Below, in pieces: positions 42,987-53,645 of a stretch of DNA of 64,000 nucleotides (positions within the stretch are counted from its first letter, which is position 1; each line of letters begins with the position of its first letter). The DNA comes from Silurus meridionalis (taxonomy: Eukaryota > Chordata > Actinopteri > Siluriformes > Siluridae), in the NCBI RefSeq assembly GCF_014805685.1, contig NC_060892.1, positions 6,482,490 through 6,546,489 of the forward strand. The letters run 5' to 3'. Under the pieces are notes generated by a model. It made no database searches. It was not told the DNA's origin and saw nothing but the letters and a program-made list of their open reading frames with translations. The position numbers and the translations under genes were made by a program.

Positions 42987-43590
42987 AGAGTATGCTGTAG
43001 TGTATAGTGTATAGTATGATGTAGTGTATAATGTAGTGTAGTGTGTGGTGTAGTGTGTGTTGCAGAGTGTTTTGTAAAGTGTTGTGTAGAGTATGCTGTA
43101 GTGTTTAGTGTAGAGTATGGTGTAGAGTGTGGTATAGTGTGTAGTGTACAGTGTGGTGTACAGTGTTATGTACAGTGTGGTGTAGAGTATGCTGTAGTGT
43201 ATAGTGTAGAGTATGGTGTAGAGTGTGGTATAGTGTGTAGTGTAGAGTGTGGTGTAGAGTGTGGTATAGTGTGTAGAGTGTGGTGTAGAGTGTGGTATAG
43301 TGTGTAGTGTAGAGTGTGGTGTAGAGTGTTATGTAAAGTGTGATGTAGTGTATGGTGTAGAGTGTGGTGTAGAGTGTTGTGTAGAGTATAGTGTAGTGTA
43401 TAGTGTAGAGTGTGGTATAGTGTATAGTGTAGAGTGTGGTGTAGAGTGTGGTATAGTGTGTAGTGTAGAGTGTGGTGTAGAGTGTGGTATATCGTGTAGT
43501 GTAGAGTGTGGTGTAGAGTGTAATGTACAGTGTGGTGTAGTGTATGGTGTAGTGTATGGTGTAGAGTTTGGTGTAGAGTATGCTGTAGTG
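42987..43590 (+). repeat. GTGTAG minisatellite, second block
   Basis: Same 12-bp words; here GTAGAGTGTGGTATAGTGTG dominates. Separated from the main block by the LINE end. Confidence 0.95.
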
Positions 43591-43808
43591 CAGGGGTGGC
43601 CAACCCGCGGCTCGCGAGCCGCATGCGGCTCTTTGGCTGGTTTCATGCGGCTCTTATGTTCCTTTCGAAGTTTGTGTGTGTTTGATTTTTAATGTGCGTG
43701 TTCGCTTTGCTTAAGTTCAATACGGTATTTTTAAGACTTAAATGAGCTTGCCCCTACTGGGAAACTTTGCGGTATATCAGACCTTGGCATGAGGCCAGTC
43801 ATAAATTA

Positions 43809-44245
43809 CAGGGATGCACCGAGAATTTTCGGAAATACCTAAATCACCGAAACAACACGGCAGAAACACAATTGTAATGACGCAATAAAAAAGCGCAGGA
43901 GCACACAGTTATCTGGATAAGAGCAACATGTCTGCAGTGTGCGGATAGCGATTTGCAAAACATGCAATGCTGAAATTTCAAGAGGGGGTGTATCTGCAAA
44001 GAGGTTCTCCAAGTCGGGTTTAATTTATCACCTGAAATCCAAACATCCCGATTGCCATTCTAAATATGAGAAGAACGCGGCGCAGAAAAGTAAAGTCAAT
44101 CCGAGCATGCGCACTCCGTCTGTAGTGGACGTTTTTGAAAAGGCAGGAAAGTTTTCCAGTGATGGTGCCAAGGCAAAAGGCATAACACAAAAAATTATGG
44201 ATTTCATTGCCATTTGAATTGAATTTTCATTTCGGTGCATCCCTA
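43809..44245. mobile_element. Nested hAT-type element (437 bp)
   Basis: Ends CAGGGATGCACCGAGAATTT and TTTCGGTGCATCCCTA. Flanked by ATAAATTA and AAATATTA, an imperfect 8-bp duplication. It interrupts the 43591-44902 element and so inserted after it. Retains only a BED-finger coding fragment. Confidence 0.75.
43939..44217 (+). pseudogene. BED zinc-finger fragment of a hAT transposase
   Basis: About 92 codons with CKTCNAEISRGG, then GLIYHLKSKHPD: the C-x2-C...H-x4-H pattern of a BED finger, the DNA-binding N-terminus of hAT transposases. It then stops at TGA before the terminal repeat. The nearest ATG (43928) is out of frame and soon stopped, so no proper start remains. It is probably dead; translation from a non-AUG start cannot be excluded. 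Confidence 0.7.
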
Positions 44246-44902
44246 AAATATTATCGTTGGTGTGGCCCTCTGACACAATTCAAGTTTTTCATGTGGCCCC
44301 TTGTAAAAATGTAATTGCCCACCCGTGCGGTACATTCATCTCACGCGCATGCGCATTTCACGAAAATACCATATTGAACTCAAGCGAAGTGAACATGCAC
44401 ATGAAAAAAACACAAACAAAGTCTATTTTCTACCCTGAAACACGTGAAATCAAAGCATTGATCTGTTCTGACTGACACACATGTGAAAGAATTGCTTCGA
44501 GTGGCAACAACGGAATACGAGGCAGATTTGAAGGGGATTGTTCAAGGCAAGGAATGCCAAAAGTCCCACTAAGTAACATGCATAGTAAAAGAAAAACGCT
44601 ATTGTAAATTATTATATTTTTGTTTGTGGACTTGGTTAAACTAATAGTTTGTGTGTGAGACAGTGCACACAATGTTCATTGTTGAAAATGACTGGCCTGT
44701 GGTCTTAAAACTCTAGGAGTCAATTTCTGTCATTATGTTGGTGTGTGACATTTACAATAAATCTGGCTGAGCAGAGGTGTGTGTGTGTGTGTAAGAGGAA
44801 GGGATGGGTGATGTTCATGTGTGCCCATGTGTATGATGTGGCTCTTTGCGGTAACACAGTCAAAAATGTGGCTCTCGGTCTCTGACTGGTTGGCCACCCC
44901 TG

Positions 44903-45123
44903 CTGTAGTGTATAGTGTAGAGTATGGTGTTGAGTGTGGTATAGTGTGTAGTGTAGAGTGTGGTGTAGAGTGTTATTTACAGTGTGGTATAGTGTATAGT
45001 GTAGAGTATGATGTAGAGTATAGTGTAGAGTGTGGTGTAATGTGTGGTGCAGAGTGTGGTATAGAGTATGCTGTAGTGTATAGTGTAGCGTTTGGTAAAA
45101 GTGTGTGGTATAGTGTTTGGTGT
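44903..45123 (+). repeat. GTGTAG minisatellite, third block
   Basis: Continuation of the array after the hAT insertion, ending at GTGTTTGGTGTCAGG. Confidence 0.93.
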
Positions 45124-45239
45124 CAGGATGATTATGGTTTGTCTTATAGAGCATCATCTAACAGTTATTTCCTATATATTCTTTTTAACATGATTTTAAA
45201 AATGAACAGAAAAGAACAGAAATAGACTTATTACCAAGC

Positions 45240-45600
45240 ATGCTCACACACACAGACATAATGTAACACAATAGTAAACCAGACAGTTAAATAATGCAAT
45301 ATATAAAATATAAAAAAGTTGTTAAATAAATGTACAGATGTTATTTACAAGTGTACAGTTTACAAATGGACTATTTGAATTCTATGTACAAATGTGTCGG
45401 TTATGATGGTCAAAGTGTAGTTATGAATATTTTAATTGTTCATGCTGAGTATAGCCTGTGGGAAAAAAACTGTTCTTGTGCCTGGCTGTTCTGGTGGACG
45501 GTGCTCTGTAGCGCTGACCAAAAGGCAACAGTTTAAAGAGAGAGGCAACAGTTCGAAGAGATTATAAAGAACATTTTAATGTTACAAAGGTAGAATCTGG
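45240..45600 (-). mobile_element. LINE-related fragment (tentative)
   Basis: Includes GCCTGTGGGAAAAAAACTGT and GTGCTCTGTAGCGCTGACC, words of a widespread fish retroelement as I recall it. No frame remains. Family and exact ends are uncertain. Confidence 0.35.
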
Positions 45601-46854
45601 ATTATTTGTCTACAACGGCATGGCTAGAACTGTTAAACTTTTCTTATTTGTTAATAATTATAGTTTTTATTTATTAAAGAACAACTTTGTATCCAGTGAA
45701 AGCTACATGTCATGGGACCACAGTTAGTCATTGTTCTCACTTATGTTATAGCAGCTATAAATGTGTTCCTTCACTGACTTCTGTTTTTTTTCATTAATTT
45801 TTTTTATTATTTTTGTGGCAGATTATTTTCTTGGAAAATAAATGTTCAAATGTAGTGAACACAGAAAAATGCTCTGCCAATAGAACAAGTCTATTTCAAG
45901 CTAAAATTTGTAATAATGTCTAAAAGGGGAGTTTTTATTCATAAATGAATGATATTTTTATTTGCTTATTAAATGTAGACATTTAATTAAATTTGCCACA
46001 TCTGCTTAGTGTGTTTAGTGTTTTTTCTCCATCCTCCTATCTGTGTAGTCTGTGCTGTAATGAGCTCCAACCGAATCAGGGCTCTATTCAGACTTGTGTC
46101 TCTCAGAGACTAACTTTGTCTTAGAATTTATTTAAGCTTTATTAAGGTCTGGTGTGATGTTAACCTCTTTAGAATTGATTTTCATGCTTTTTTGATCCTA
46201 AAGACAAATATGCAATTGAAGGAAATTCTGAGGACTCTAATAATGTAATTTTATCATATTATACAAAGTTCCATTAAATAAAATCGAGTATTAACAATGC
46301 CTCTCTTTAGATACGTATTTACAGTAGCTGTAACTGAGAATTATTTTATTGACTTTTCTGTCCTTGGTTTTATGACATTATAAAAATTATAGTAGACTGC
46401 ATTCCAGATGTGTAGCCAAAATCATTTAAAAAAAAAAAAAAATTAATCATTTGATTGAAAAAAATTAGTTGAGCTTGTCAATGTAGCCTTATAAAAGTAG
46501 TAAAAAGATCCAAAAGAAAAGGTTTTGTCAGCAAAAAAATGACTAATAGAACATTTATAAAAGGGAATAGGCAGAGTGTTCAAAGTAATCCGAGTGCACA
46601 TTATACAACTTTCAAAAAGTCAGAATTGCTGAACTGCCTATACTACATGACTTCGGGTCACTTCTGTTGTGAAAAAGGGAAAGAAGAGTAATAATAATAA
46701 GTCTTCCTCACAGAGAACTGGAGGTATAGTCAAAGTAATTGTAGCTATTCTTAAATACTGCGGCCACCAAGACTTATGCTAGAATCTATTTTTTTATAGA
46801 AGCATCATAATTTGTTATATTTGTTGCTCTCAGTCTTCCACACAAACCCAGTAA
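45601..46854. other. Intergenic
   Basis: AT-rich. A more complex stretch at about 46020-46200 (CTGTAATGAGCTCCAACCG) could be a weak CNE; otherwise nothing is seen. Confidence 0.4.
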
Positions 46855-47083
46855 AACTTTCTTTCGGCTTCTCCCATTAGGGGTCGCCACAGCGAAACAT
46901 CCGCATGTTTGATTTGGCACGTTTTTACGCTGGATGCTCTTCCTAACGCAACCCTCCACATTTATCCGGGCTTGGGACCGGCACTAAGAGTGGCTGGGGT
47001 TGGTTCCCTGACCGGGGATTGAACCCGGGCCGCAGCGGTGAGAGCGCCGCATCCTAACCACTAGACCACCAGGGACCCCCACA
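46855..47083 (-). mobile_element. tRNA-Glu-derived SINE with an RTE-like tail
   Basis: 47004-47075 (minus) is a 72-nt tRNA-Glu-like body: A box TGGTCTAGTGG, anticodon loop CTCTCAC (anticodon CTC), B box GGTTCAATCC, acceptor ends TCCCTGG/TCAGGGAA, with CCA encoded next. It continues into GGTTGCGTTAGGAAGAGC, ATCCAGCG and CTGTGGCGACCCCTAATGGG, the 3' tail shared with RTE-type LINEs of fish. The tail makes it a SINE rather than a tRNA gene. Confidence 0.85.
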
Positions 47084-47329
47084 CAAACACAGTAGATGAT
47101 GATTATCACTCATTACTCAATGATAAATTTGTATTCACATCTATATACATATCTGTGTCAGTATCTGTAGCTGTACATATTTGTAACTCTATGTGTATCC
47201 ATACCTAAATCTTTAGTTGTTCAGTGATCTTAATATCTGTATCTTTATACTTATCTTATTCTTAGGTATTTATCATACATCTGCATGCATATTTATGTCC
47301 TAATCTGGACTAATTTTGCATTTATATAC

Positions 47330-47935
47330 ATTGTATTGATACAAGTTTGTAGATACCTGACCATAAGGTTTGTATGCACTTTTGAACATCCCATTCCACA
47401 TTTTTCCCATATTTTCTGATAGTAAGGTCAGGTATGATGTAAGTGAGGTGAGGAGACCTGGGGTGCGGTCAGCATTCTCGAAGTTGTTCAATAGGGTAGA
47501 GGTCAAATCTCTATAGCAAGGTCTTCCACTCCAAATCATGCAAACCATATCTAATTCAATTCAATTCAGTTTTATTTGTTGAGTGTTTTTGACAATGGAC
47601 ATTGTCCTAAAGCAGCTTTACAGAAATAAACAGATTATATGATATTGAAAATTCCCTTAGATGGTATGAGGAAGAAACCTTGAGTGGAACCAGACTCAAA
47701 AGGGAACCCCTCATCTGGGTTACACCTAAAGCATATCTGTATAAAGCTGGCTTTGTGCACAGGGGCATAGTCATGCTAGGTCTCCTAGTTCAAGTGAAGG
47801 GAAAATTTAATTGTACGCATCCAAAGACTTCCTATACAATTGTGTGCTTTCAGCATATGCAAACAGTTTCTGAAAGATGAACATATGGCTGGAAAACAGG
47901 TGTCCCAATATGTTTGTCCATATAATGTATATAAA
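47330..47935 (-). mobile_element. Tc1-derived MITE interrupted by another repeat
   Basis: Ends TTGATACAAGTTTGTAGATA and GGTGTCCCAATATGTTTGTC. Internal words TGTGCACAGGGGCATAGTC and GGTCTCCTAGTTCAAGTG match the other copies. Broken at 47553 by the ATTCAATTC repeat. Confidence 0.65.
47553..47731 (-). mobile_element. ATTCAATTC repeat inserted with TSD CATATCT
   Basis: AATTCAATTCAATTCAGTTT starts the element, followed by GGACATTGTCCTAAAGCAGC and CCTTGAGTGGAACCAGACTC. CATATCT lies on both sides (47546-47552 and 47732-47738), so this repeat is a discrete mobile unit. Confidence 0.75.
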
Positions 47936-48091
47936 TGCTTTAAATATTTATAACTGGAGAATTTATTTTAACTTAATGTGATCCCTAGCATTCAGACCCC
48001 TGATGTATTGAAAAACACTGCAAAAATCTGACCCAGATTTAAAAATGCCAGCAGTGTTGTGTGAGCATGGTGTGTGAATTCTGTATGAATA

Positions 48092-49673
48092 CAAACCCGA
48101 TTCCAATAAAGTTGGGACACTGTACAAATTGTGAACAAAAACAGAATGCAATGATGTGAAAGTTTCAAATTTCAATATTTTATTAAGAATACGATATAGA
48201 TGACATATCAAATGTTTAAACTGAGAAAATGTATAATTTTAAGGGAAAAATACGTTGATTTTAAATTTCATTGCATCAACACATCTCAAAAAAGTTGTGA
48301 CAAGGCCATGTTTACCACTGTGTGGCATCCCCTCTTCTTTTTATAACAGTCTGCAAACGTCTGGGGACTGAGGAGACAAGTTGGTCAAGTTTAGGAATAG
48401 GAATGTTGTCCCATTCTTGTCTAATATAGGCTTCTAGTTGCTCAACTGTCTTAGGTCTTCATTGTCACATCTTCCTTTTTATAATGTACCAAATGTTTTC
48501 TATGGGTGAAAGATCTGGACTGCAGGCTGGCAATTTCAGTACCTGGATCCTTCTTCTACGCAGCCATGATGATGTAATTGATGCAGTATGTGGTCTGGCA
48601 TTGTCATGTTGGAAAATGCAAGGTCTTCTCTGAAAGAGACGACGTCTGGATGAGAGCATATGTTGTTCTAGAACTTGGATATACCTTTCAGCATTGATGG
48701 TGCCTTTCCAGATGTGTAAGCTGCCCATGCCACACACACTCATGCAACCCCATACCATCAGAGATGCAGGCTTCTGAACTGAGCGCTGATAACAACTTGG
48801 GTTGTCCTTATTCTCTTCAGTCCGGATGACATGGCGTCCCAGTTTTCCAAAAAGTACTTTAAATTTTGATTCATCTGGCCACAGAACAGTTTTCCACTTT
48901 GCCACAGTCCATTTTAAATGAGCCTTGGTCCAGAGAAAACGCCTGCGCTTCTGGACCATGTTTAGATATGGCTTTTTTTTTGACCTATAGAGTTTTAGCC
49001 GGCGACAGTGAATGGCACGGTGGATTGTGTTCACTGACAATGTTTTCTGGAAGTATTCCTGAGCCCATGTGATTTCCATTACAGTAGCATTCCTGTATGT
49101 GATGCAGTGCCGCCTAAGGGCCCGAACATCACTGGCATCCAGTATGGTTTTCTGGCCTTGAACCCTTACGCACAGAGATTGTTCCAGATTCTTTGAATCT
49201 TTGGATGATATTATGGACTGTAGATGATGATAACTTCAAACTCTTTGCAATTTTTCTCTGAGAACCTCTTTTCTGATATTGCTCCACTATTTTTCGCCGC
49301 AGCATCAGGGGAATTGGTGATCCTCTGCCCATCTTGACTTCTGAGAGACACTGCCACTCTGAGAGGCTTTTTTATACCCAATCATGTTGCCAATTGACCT
49401 AATAAGTTGCAAATTGGTCCTCCAGCTGTTCCTTACATGTACATTTAACTTTTCCGGCCTCTTATTGCTCTTATAACCTTTTTGGAATGTGTGGCTCTCA
49501 TGAAATCCAAAATGAGCCAATATTTGGCATGACATTTCAAAATGTCTCACTTTTAACATTTGATATGTTATTCAATTTTAAATAAAATATAAGTTTATGA
49601 GATTTGTAAATTGTTGCATTCCTTTTTTATTCACAATTTGTACAGTGTCCCAACTTTTTTGGAATCGGGTTTG
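48092..49673 (-). mobile_element. Tc1/mariner transposon, nearly full length, dead
   Basis: Terminal repeats CAAACCCGATTCCAATAAAG and CTTTTTTGGAATCGGGTTTG at the two ends continue inward with GTTGGGACACTGTACAAATT. About 1.58 kb, the size of autonomous Tc1 elements. A TA lies at the left junction; the right one is mutated. Contains a broken transposase on the minus strand. Confidence 0.9.
48312..49332 (-). pseudogene. Tc1 transposase (DD34E) pseudogene
   Basis: Starts MGRGSPIPLMLRRKIVEQYQ with HTH motif IAKSLKLSSSTVHNIIQRF. A +1 frameshift follows near 49155-49165 (after RKG). The catalytic part has the first Asp in WPDESKFKVLFG, the second in FQHDNARPHT and the Glu in SPDLSPIENIW, with 34 residues between the last two. 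Two TGA codons (48465-48467 and 48459-48461) lie before the conserved tail, which ends in IKRRGDATQW at TAA 48312-48314. The catalytic triad is intact but the frame is not. Confidence 0.9.
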
Positions 49674-50339
49674 TTGTTCCTCAACCTCAGCTACATCACT
49701 CCAGTTCATAATTGTGTATGTTTTACTTGTTGATAATATGTTAAAGAAATCTTAATTCCTAAAATATAAATGTAAAAAAATAGCTACATCACTCAGCACT
49801 GCAATGCTAATGCTAACCGTATTAAACCTGGGCTTTGTTTGTTCTGCGGGTTTCACATTTAACTGTTGATTTGCGCCTGCGTACAACTAGAGAACTCTCA
49901 CTCAAGCAAATTTCATTAATGCCAGATTGTGAATGGAAGTGGATGCTATATTAAACAGAAGACAAGTAAATAACAAACAAGTAGCAAACACACAACAAAA
50001 GCTTAGCAATTAAACTCTGAAAACACTAAATGTAAATGCGCTAATCAAAAGGAACCAGAAATGAGTTCAGCATGAACAAGAGGGCATGTGACAGTGTCAT
50101 GTGATTCGTGTAGTCTGTAATGATGCATGGGGAAATGAAGGTAAAACCAGTGCTTGTCCCAGAGGTACCGGACCCTTAATCGAACACAGACATTTTGACA
50201 TTTCAGCTGGCATTTCATTTCAGTACAAAAAGTTGTATGGAGTTGTTTCTGCGGAGTACACATTTAGATATGCATTATACATGTTTATACAATATACATT
50301 ATATTATGTATATTGTGGATGCTTTCAGTTTTATTCCTA
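49674..50339. other. Intergenic
   Basis: AT-rich, no gene or repeat recognised. Confidence 0.4.
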
Positions 50340-50620
50340 CTGAGTATTGTGAATTAAAAGCCCTAAAGTGCAGCCAAGAGATATTTTTCGAGTCCTACAT
50401 CCTGGGGTTGGTCCATGTTTCATCGTCCAAAACAGTTGACAGAGGAATAATGCAGCTCAGCCTGTTCTACTCCTTTCCTTTCAGCCTGTAATTATCTCCA
50501 GCTGAAAAACAAGTGCATGCTGAAATGCCCATTGGGCCATACAGAAGGAATTATAGCCCACGTCTCTCGTCCTTTCTCTGCTGAAAGAATGCATCGAGTT
50601 TTGTCTGAGCACTTTTTTTT
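50340..50620. promoter_or_regulatory. Candidate enhancer (CNE) of the sox2 desert, C
   Basis: Unique complex sequence: GTGAATTAAAAGCCC, GGAATAATGCAGCTC, CCTGTAATTATCTCCAGCTG and ATTGGGCCATACAGAAGGAA. Homeodomain-like TAATTA and E-box CAGCTG motifs, no frame. Confidence 0.45.
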
Positions 50621-50734
50621 TTTCACGTGGATGTGGTTGTGGAGGTGGTTGTGGAGGTGGATGAGGAGGAGGAGTAGGCATCTGTCTCCTAGCAGGCCGG
50701 TCAATCGGTCTGTGTGAAACCTTTTTTGTTTAAA

Positions 50735-50945
50735 AAATGGCCTCACGTTTCCCTGAATGACGGAAAATTGATCAGGCCAAACCCGAGGTTCGATATGCGG
50801 CCCCCGCTTCGCGTCTTTTGTCTAGGTGAATAGCGCACGCTGAAGAGCTATGGGCAGGTTGCTATTAATATGACAGCCTGCTCTATATCCAGCTATAATT
50901 TCTAATGAAATACCTAATCTCTATTATTTTGATCCAGGCAGGCAA
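50735..50945. promoter_or_regulatory. Candidate enhancer (CNE) of the sox2 desert, D
   Basis: CCTGAATGACGGAAAATTGA, GATATGCGGCCCCCGCTTCG, GCTATTAATATGACAGCCTG and CTATAATTTCTAATG. Repeat-free, with CpG retained in a depleted background. Confidence 0.45.
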
Positions 50946-50974
50946 TATAGATACGAAAAAAATAATAAAAGAAG

Positions 50975-50988
50975 GACGGAGAGAGAGA

Positions 50989-51039
<51 letters not shown>

Positions 51040-51115
51040 CAATAAGAGAAAAGCCTTTTCTTTTCGTGCCAGTTCTATGAGAAATGGCAAACCGATAATT
51101 TTTGTCAAGTTTTTT

Positions 51116-51160
<45 letters not shown>
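50975..51160. repeat. (GA)n and (CT)n facing each other
   Basis: (GA)n at about 50980-51036 and (CT)n at 51120-51152 form complementary arms around an 84-bp centre, a potential large hairpin. Confidence 0.85.
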
Positions 51161-51529
51161 GTAGCCAGCTGAAATGCTTGTGGATTGCCACAGTTTAAAT
51201 AGGCACCCAGATAAAAACCATTCAAGGCGCTGAATGAGGATGCCATCTGTTTTTTTTTTATTTCCTCCTCTTTCTTTTCCTTTTTCAATCCTTGTAATCA
51301 AATTTGAGCAAAATCAAATGGAGAAAAGAGGAGGAGGAGGAGGAGGTGGTGGTGATGATGGTGGTGCTGGGGGTGGTGGTGGTGGTGGTGGGGGACGGAA
51401 CGAGTTTCAATGAAAGTACCTTTTGTTGGTCTGAAACGAGCAAGTAATTTACAAAATGCCCTTCCTTTGTGTAGGAGGCTAAAAGGAAAAAAAAAAAAAA
51501 AGAAATCAGTAGCTTTTAAAGCTAGGCCT

Positions 51530-51943
51530 TGCTGCGAGTGAGAAGATAATGAAAGCCGTCTGTGTTGTGGGGCAGAAAAGCATTTCAGAGACAGGCCCGA
51601 CTCGCGGGGTTACGCCGCAGAGAAAGACGTTGACGTGCCTGTTTGTTTTGCAACGAGAGAACACGCATGAGAGAGGCTTTCACGTAGCACAGTGTGGAGA
51701 AGAAGGAGGAAAAGAAGAAGGACAAGAAGGAGAAGAAGGATGCTTTGCTCAATGCTCTGCACCAGGATGGATCTAGATGCTGCTGCTGATAGAAGTTTAC
51801 TGGATCCTGTGAGAACTCAGCTGGACTCACATCTGTCATCCAGTTGAAGAGGATGGGAAGCATGAGAACAGAGAAAGAAAGAGAGAGAGAGATCTTTTCT
51901 GATTTCTTCACTGTGTACAAGTGGGAATGCTCTCTAAAAGGTG
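51530..51943 (+). ncRNA. Possible sox2ot-like exon (speculative)
   Basis: Unique mixed sequence ending CTCTAAAAG|GTGAGTGAGT, a strong donor at 51941, just before (GT)n. SOX2OT transcripts span this interval in other vertebrates. No protein frame. The acceptor and the transcript itself are not established. Confidence 0.2.
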
Positions 51944-51944
51944 A

Positions 51945-52004
<60 letters not shown>
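51945..52004 (+). repeat. (GT)n tract
   Basis: About 29 GT units directly after a consensus splice donor. Confidence 0.95.
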
Positions 52005-52006
<2 letters not shown>

Positions 52007-52344
52007 TGTGTTTTCCCATGAGATCTGTGCTGAACAGAGAACTGCCACAGAAATAACTTTCCGGTTTATCACTCCTGCTTTTCTTCTTCCTCCTTCTTTT
52101 CATCTTCATAACTTTACCAATTCAGCAGGAAATTCACTTTTGACACGTATCATTTACACGTACAAAACTGTATAATGTTGTTCAATTCTATAATTTCATG
52201 TGACTGAATCGAGTTAGCATCTTGAGTCCCAAACTTTTGCTAGTCACTAAAATGAGCCAATGAACTCCGACTCGGATTTAAATACGACTCCTAAAGGTGC
52301 GACTGGTTAAAAATAAATATTACAGCACTCAATTTTTTCCCCCC

Positions 52345-52615
52345 TCTGGGACGGAGGTAACTGATAATATCTTGGCAGCTGTCATTAAAAAAGAAATTTC
52401 CAATAATGAAAAGTTTATAAAGGAGTGACATAAAGAAGTGGCATTTGCGTGCTGATGATTGACGGACGATTTATTATATTGAGTACAAACCTGTTGAGTT
52501 TTTCTTTTCTCCAGCCAAACAATCAAATGCAAATGCATGCACACTTTATTTACATGCATGAATTACCGTCATAAAAGCTCCTCTGCATCGCTCCATCACC
52601 TTCCTGCCAAAGTTT
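52345..52615. promoter_or_regulatory. Candidate enhancer (CNE) of the sox2 desert, E
   Basis: Perfect octamer ATGCAAAT at 52527-52534, PBX/MEIS-like TGATTGAC at 52456-52463, and GGCAGCTGTCATTAA. Dense developmental-factor words without repeats. Confidence 0.5.
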
Positions 52616-52634
52616 TGCTTTTTTTTTCCTCAGA

Positions 52635-52646
52635 GAGAGAGAGAGA

Positions 52647-52710
<64 letters not shown>
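52635..52710 (+). repeat. (GA)n tract
   Basis: Long GA run, polypurine on the plus strand. Confidence 0.95.
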
Positions 52711-52713
<3 letters not shown>

Positions 52714-52998
52714 TTTCACGCTTCGGGCTTCGCTAACAATCGACAAACATAAAGTGAAGTATTCAAATGAGTCGATTTCTCACATGGTTTGTAGAAATGT
52801 CAAAATTTGCACTGGAACAAAAAAACAAGGGAAGTGTGCGTAAATTCAATTTGGATTTGAATAGAATAGTTAATCAGTGCCCTCTCTGCCGCCCCCTAGG
52901 ACCGGTTGTGGAATTGCAACCTGCATTGCTTTCATTCTTATTCAGCATTCTCAACTCCCTGATCAACGCTAAACTTTTATTTACTGATCTTTTAACAG

Positions 52999-52999
<1 letters not shown>

Positions 53000-53045
<46 letters not shown>
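53000..53045 (+). repeat. (AAT)n tract
   Basis: About 15 AAT units. Confidence 0.95.
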
Positions 53046-53046
<1 letters not shown>

Positions 53047-53394
53047 TTCTTTCAACGTTTGCCTGTATACCCATCCACATATTACAGATTCTGTTGACAT
53101 ATGATGGGGTGTCATTATTACTATTATAGTTATCTATTTTTTTAGCTGGAAAATTGTGTACTTAATTTAATTATTATTAACTAAACTAATTTTACAACAT
53201 GAATAGTTTTTATTATTGGAATTATAATTACATTTATTATATAACAGAGTTATATAAACACATTCACCAGTAATTTTATTTACATTTTGTGTACAAAAAG
53301 AAACCCTGTTATTCCTCATTGTTTAGTCATTAACCCGTTATTAATCTGTAATTACTCAGTAATAAAATGTTAATAAATCAGCACAATGTCCCGT

Positions 53395-53645
53395 TCACAG
53401 CGTATATACTGTATCATCGTCACTTCTGCCCCGAGTTTCACCCCGGTTGCAGGGTTACGGGGCTAAACGTGCACCAATTATGCTCCACGTGTGTGAAGTT
53501 CCCCCTCAGGGGCAGTTTAATGGAGTGTTAAAGTGAGGGGAGGGTTCTGAAAGTAGAAAAGGGGGAAAACGTCGCCAATTATAGCATGTTGAGCCATGGA
53601 GCATAAGCCTCTGATGACAGCTTCATCCTGCCTCCCCATTATTCC
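53395..53645. promoter_or_regulatory. Candidate enhancer (CNE) of the sox2 desert, F
   Basis: CCCCGGTTGCAGGGTTACGG, GTGCACCAATTATGCTCCAC and CGTCGCCAATTATAGCATG: two CCAATTAT words in a unique block. Confidence 0.4.

Larger units (their letters stand above)
43591..44902. mobile_element. hAT-type element with 8-bp TSD, host of a nested hAT
   Basis: Ends CAGGGGTGGCCAACCCGCGG and GACTGGTTGGCCACCCCTG. CTGTAGTG at 43583-43590 is repeated exactly at 44903-44910. The outer element carries no complete transposase. Around 44255-44530 short fragments resembling decayed coding are seen. 43809-44245 is a separate, later insertion. Confidence 0.85.

Noticed and set aside
47004..47075. Functional tRNA-Glu gene
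   Set aside because: The sequence continues into a SINE/RTE-type tail with no terminator-like T run right after the body; it is better explained as a SINE head.
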